Assembly (NCBI RefSeq): GCF_030272615.1 | Contig: NC_081408.1 | Span: 199,873,341 to 199,937,340 of the forward strand | DNA from: Cryptomeria japonica | Taxonomy: Eukaryota; Streptophyta; Pinopsida; Cupressales; Cupressaceae | Direction of reading: 5' to 3' | Length of the DNA: 64,000 bases | Part shown: one piece after another, positions 60,213 through 64,000 of the stretch | How positions within the stretch are numbered: position 1 is the first letter of the stretch | How the letters are laid out: the number at the start of each line of letters is the position of its first letter | Notes under the pieces: model-generated | What the model was told of the DNA's origin: nothing | Seen by the model: only the letters and a program-made list of their open reading frames with translations | The model's database searches: none | Made by a program: the position numbers and the translations under genes

Positions 60213-61248
60213 GATTTGTATGTGGAAAACCCAGAAAGGGAAAAACCACGGTGGGAAGCCTACCCGCAGTCACATGATAATTTTGTAGAAAGTATGTGTT
60301 ACAATGAGGGGCCTGCACATATAGGAAGGCACATTGCCTAGAGCGTACTGCTGATTACAAAAGAGTCTCATTGACTACAAAGAGGCTACAACCATCTCAA
60401 GATAAATGGACAATAATCCAATAGACTGAACTGCCAGAAATAACATCTATCATGCTTGATTACAGTCCTGGTTAAGCTCAATACCAAAGGCCTTTGACCT
60501 CTTCCTTAATCCCAATTCGATCACCTATGATCAACCACATTTTCTTTGCATATGATATTGCATTCCAAGACCACGACACATAATCCCCATGATCTATAGT
60601 GAGATCTTACACCATTTTATACAAACCCTAAGGCCTAAACAAATTAGGTCAGCCACCTAAAAGATATTACAATAATATCATTACATAATTCCATATTGCA
60701 ATGATATGCTATGTCATCTTAAGACCAAAATAACAATAAAAAATCCATAAAACATCCCGATAACATGCAGAGTACACATTAGCATGATACTGGTCCATAA
60801 CCTAGATAGGTACCAAACATATTCTATGTCCACCATGCCAAAGAAATGTCTTCAATTAGTTGAAGCATGATCAAAGAACATCTTCAGCATCCTAAAATCC
60901 ATGAAGAAGCTGCACCAACACCAATTATGCATCCTGTCAAGATTCCTTAGTGAAAGCTCTTCCAGTAGACCCTTAAACCAATGTCGGTAAGGGTTTACCA
61001 GAATGTATGATAGCATCCGATTACCAAGTCAATGCCAACTGACCAAGACATGCTCATGGAACATATAACACATGAAATCAAACATACTTCACTGATCCAA
61101 ACATGTTAGAAGTGTCCAATAGATAATCTCTTCTGCCAATAACATTAGATCTTCTACTGGTAACCAAAACCTGTCTATCGATAACCATCCATAATAGCTA
61201 GTATTGACATCAATTCAACACATAATCAATTCATCCATAATACCAACA
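60213..61248 (-). repeat. D 3' LTR, segment 3 (largest piece)
   Basis: It continues from 42202 across the removed B. It includes GGAAAACCCAGAAAGGGAAAAA, text typical of copia LTRs in this DNA, and ends ATACCAACA at 61248, so the minus-strand LTR starts TGTTGGTAT. No gene lies in it. Confidence 0.75.
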
Positions 61249-61573
61249 ATCTCCCAACATCTAAGTACCAAGAAGTACCAAACAAGTCTCCCCCTATGGA
61301 AGACAACCAACAATATGTGTGAATGATATCTCTATATTTTTTTGAATAAATCTCTCCCCCTAATGTATAAAACTCATTTTTCTTTATTTTCACATCAATG
61401 TCTCTCCCCCTTTGACATCAATGTTAGAAAATATAACAAAAATATCAAAGCAATAATGTAAACCTCTGTATCTCAAAGCTAACTACTCCCCCTGAGTAAT
61501 AGCACCACTCATGAGTGTCAGAATGAATAATGTCTCTGGTAATGCATGTCAAACTGATGACAAACTTCATCAA
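61249..61573 (-). other. D 3' untranslated part with purine runs
   Basis: On the minus strand TGGGAGAT directly precedes the LTR (probable polypurine tract). Further GGGGGAGA runs lie at about 61287-61297, 61353-61360, 61402-61410 and 61485-61492. No gene. Confidence 0.6.
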
Positions 61574-63054
61574 TCAATTCTCTATAGGAGGGGCAGAAAC
61601 CCCTAACTCATCTCCTAAATACTCAAATGATTCTTTAGATAGTGGTTTAGTGAATATATCTACAATTTGTTCTTTAGTGTTTACATAAACCAATTTGACT
61701 TCCTTTGCTTCTACCTTGTCCTTGAGAAAGTTATACTTTATTGATATATGCTTAGTCTTAGAGTTAAATACCTGATTTTTAGACATGTCAATAGCTATAG
61801 AGTTATCAAAGTAGATAAATACTGGTTCACTACAATTTACATTGATATCCTTCAACATTTGCTTCATCCACAAGACTTGAGTGCAATTAGTTGTTGCTGC
61901 AACATACTCAGCTTCTGCAGTAGATAAAGAAATGCATGACTATGTTTTGTTGATCCATGAAACCAGTTTCTTTCCAAGAAAGAAAGCTCCACAAGAAGTG
62001 CTCTTCCTGTCATCAGTATCACCTGCCCAATCTGAGTCAGTATATGCACATAGAGTGAAATCACCATTTTTGGAATACCATAAACCATATTTTGTTGTTC
62101 CTTGCAAATACTGCAATATCCTCTTTACTGCAAATTCATGATTTTCTTTAGGATTACTTTGATATCTGGTCTAGTCTAAGTTAGATATAATAGATCACCA
62201 ATCATAGACTTATACCTTGTCGGATTTACTAGTGTAGAAGTATCCTTGATAGATAATTTCTCACTTGTCACCATAGGAGTACTTATTGGTTTGGAATTAT
62301 CCATACCAAACTTCTTCAACAACTCCCTTAGATACTTAGTTTGAGTAATCTACAAACCTAAGAAAAATCTCATCTCACCAATCATGGATATTTCAAATTC
62401 ATTCTTCATATTGCTAGCAAATTCCATGCACAATTTAATTTCTCCTCCAAAAATGATATCATCAATAAATACTTCAATAATCAGAATATCATTATCAGTG
62501 ATCTTATAATATAAATTACTATCAACACTTCCTTTAGTAAAACCGAGCTTCAAAAGATATTTATCCAACCTTGCATACCAAGCTCTAGGAGTCTGTTTCA
62601 ATCCATATAAAACTTTCTTCAATCTACAAACCATATCTTTATCTTCTGTCAGTGAAAATCCATTAGGTTTCTCAATGTATACTTCTTCTTCAAGTTCACC
62701 ATTCAAAAATGCATATTTAATATCCATTTGATAAACCTTATAGTTCTTATAAGATGCATAGGCAAGAAATAGTCTAACAGCTTCAATTCTAGCTACAGGT
62801 GCAAATGTCTCACCATAATCAGTTCCTTCCATTTGAGAATATCCTTTATAAACCAATCTATCCTTGTTTCTTACAACTTGACCATCTTTATTCAGTTTAT
62901 TCCTAAAAACCCATTTAGTTCTAATAACATTCTTATTCTTAGGTCGGGGAACTAAAGACCAAGTCTCATTTTTCTCTATCTGATCTAATTCATCTTCCAT
63001 AGCCTTTGACCAATGTTTATCCTTACCAACTTCAATAACAATTGCCGGTTCAAC
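61574..63054 (-). pseudogene. pol: D copia reverse transcriptase and RNase H
   Basis: RT: AMEDELDQIEKNETWSLVPR, TKWVFRNKLNKDGQVVRNK, ETFAPVARIEAVRLFLAYAS, YQMDIKYAFLNGELEEEVYI, LKKVLYGLKQTPRAWYARLD and FIDDIIFGG (the catalytic pair Asp-Asp intact, about 62460). RNase H follows: GDTDDRKSTSCGAFFLGKK, AEAEYVAAT, IYFDNSIAIDMSKN and KTKHISIKYNFLKDKV, ending IFTKPLSKESFEYLGDELG. Stops and frame changes near 62345, 62170-62090 and 61940 break it. Confidence 0.92.
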
Positions 63055-64000
63055 TTAAGAAATAAGACATACCTCTTCATTTGCCAGTTTTCTTTGTGTC
63101 ATAACTCCCTTGTTCCTATCTCCAATAATTTGATCTTTAGAATGATTTAATCTTACATACCTTGGTGTCTTTTGAAATTTAGGTTCACTACTCTGATCAT
63201 CAGTCACAATTGAATTTTCTGATTGTGCTGGTGTAACTGTATCAGTTTCCTGTACTGGTTGAGGCATTGTCGGTTCAGTTATGATCATTTTCACTATCGG
63301 TTCCCTGTCATATGATATAAAATTATTTTTGTACTTCTCATCCACTTTCACAGTAGCACTTTTCACAATTTTTTGTAATCTTTTATTATAACATATATAT
63401 GCTTTTCTTTGAATTGAATAACCAATAAATATTCCTTCATCACATCTAGGATCAAAATTTCCAATTGAATCATCTCTTTTGATATAGCATTTACTTCCAA
63501 AAATTTAGAAATACTTCACAATAGGTGTATGTTCAAACCATAATTCATAAGGGGTCTTACCGGTTTCACCTTTGATGTGAACTCTATTGAATGTGTAGAC
63601 TATTGTACTCACTGCTTCTCTCCAGTAGATATGAGGCAATTTGGCTTCCATTATCATAGATCTTATTGCATCCAAAATGGTTATGTTCTTTCTTTCCACC
63701 ACTCCATTCTACTGAGGAGTATGAGGTGCAGATAATTGTCTCCTAATTCCATTTGTCTCACAATAACTGTTAAATTGATGAGAAGTGAACTCACCGCCAT
63801 GATCTAATCTTAGAAATTTGATTTTCAATCCAGTTTTTGTTTCAACTTTTTCTCTAAAGATCTTGAATTTTGCAAAAGCTTCATACTTCTTCCTAATAAA
63901 AGTCACCCACATCATCCTACAATAGTCATCAATAATCAACATGAAATACCTATCACCTTGAAAGCTTCTAGTCCTTGATGGACCACATAAGTCAATGTGA
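63055..64000 (-). pseudogene. pol: D copia integrase (partial, cut by window edge)
   Basis: The core is visible as LIIDDYCRMMWVTF (Asp), LRLDHGGEFTSHQFN (Asp; His replaces the usual Asn) and, after a TAG in HTPQ-stop-NGVVERKN, the Glu. The C-terminal part REAVSTIVYTFNRV and GKTPYELWF follows, then a Thr/Gln-rich linker (63366-63055) to RT. The N-terminal half is off the window. Confidence 0.88.

Larger units (their letters stand above)
8412..64000 (-). mobile_element. element D: Ty1/copia retrotransposon, interrupted, runs off the right edge
   Basis: The copia domain order on the minus strand is integrase (64000-63505), RT (63054-62350) and RNase H (62340-61574). It is followed by a short purine run and an LTR that starts TGTTGG on the minus strand at 61248. 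The LTR continues to 8412 once the gypsy elements A and B are removed. The joins are exact: ACAGA on both sides of A, ACCAT on both sides of B. The 5' LTR, primer site and gag are beyond the window. Confidence 0.8.

Noticed and set aside
1-64000. tRNA, rRNA or single-copy host gene
   Set aside because: I scanned for cloverleaf-like GC patches and long exon-like frames outside the retroelements and found none I could support.

Overview
The window is plant nuclear DNA made almost entirely of nested LTR retrotransposons. I see no ordinary host gene, tRNA, rRNA or CRISPR array. The gag-pol types (plant Tat/Ogre-like Ty3/gypsy with an extra archaeal-type RNase H, plus one Ty1/copia), very long LTRs, low GC and many C-to-T-made stop codons suggest a large, heavily methylated genome such as a conifer or other gymnosperm. 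The species cannot be fixed from the sequence alone.

Layout. (1) 1-8411 is old repeat DNA: a decayed minus-strand reading frame (119-1288), and a 4.5-kb non-coding unit 'F' (2031-6527) bounded by TG...CA and a 5-bp duplication ATGGA. F carries a long TA microsatellite and a GC-rich hairpin cluster. (2) From 8412 to the right edge lies a minus-strand Ty1/copia element 'D'. Its integrase, reverse transcriptase and RNase H are at 61574-64000. Its 3' LTR is split into three pieces (8412-8549, 42132-42202, 60213-61248) by two gypsy insertions. (3) Element 'A' (plus strand, 8550-42126, duplication ACAGA) and element 'B' (minus strand, 42203-60207, duplication ACCAT) are related Tat-type elements ordered gag-protease-G-patch-RT-RNaseH-aRNaseH-integrase. 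(4) Element 'C' (plus strand, 15858-36643, duplication GGACA) sits inside the RT gene of A. It is about 20.8 kb with about 6.8-kb LTRs. (5) A copia-type solo LTR 'E' (46055-47177) sits inside an antisense plant-mobile-domain gene carried by B.

The nesting gives relative ages: D is older than A and B, A is older than C, and B is older than E.

The most unusual object is C. Each of its LTRs holds a reading frame of exactly 3,603 bp (about 1,200 codons) in the same place. The two copies have stop codons at different positions, two in one and seven in the other, with none shared, so the frame was open when C inserted. The upstream part of the LTR has five tandem units, each with a large hairpin and a CACGTGTC-like motif. 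A TATA box lies after the frame, which would put the protein gene in U3. C also carries its archaeal-type RNase H upstream of RT, whereas A and B carry it after the ordinary RNase H. All coding regions are broken by stops or frameshifts, so none of the copies looks autonomous now.
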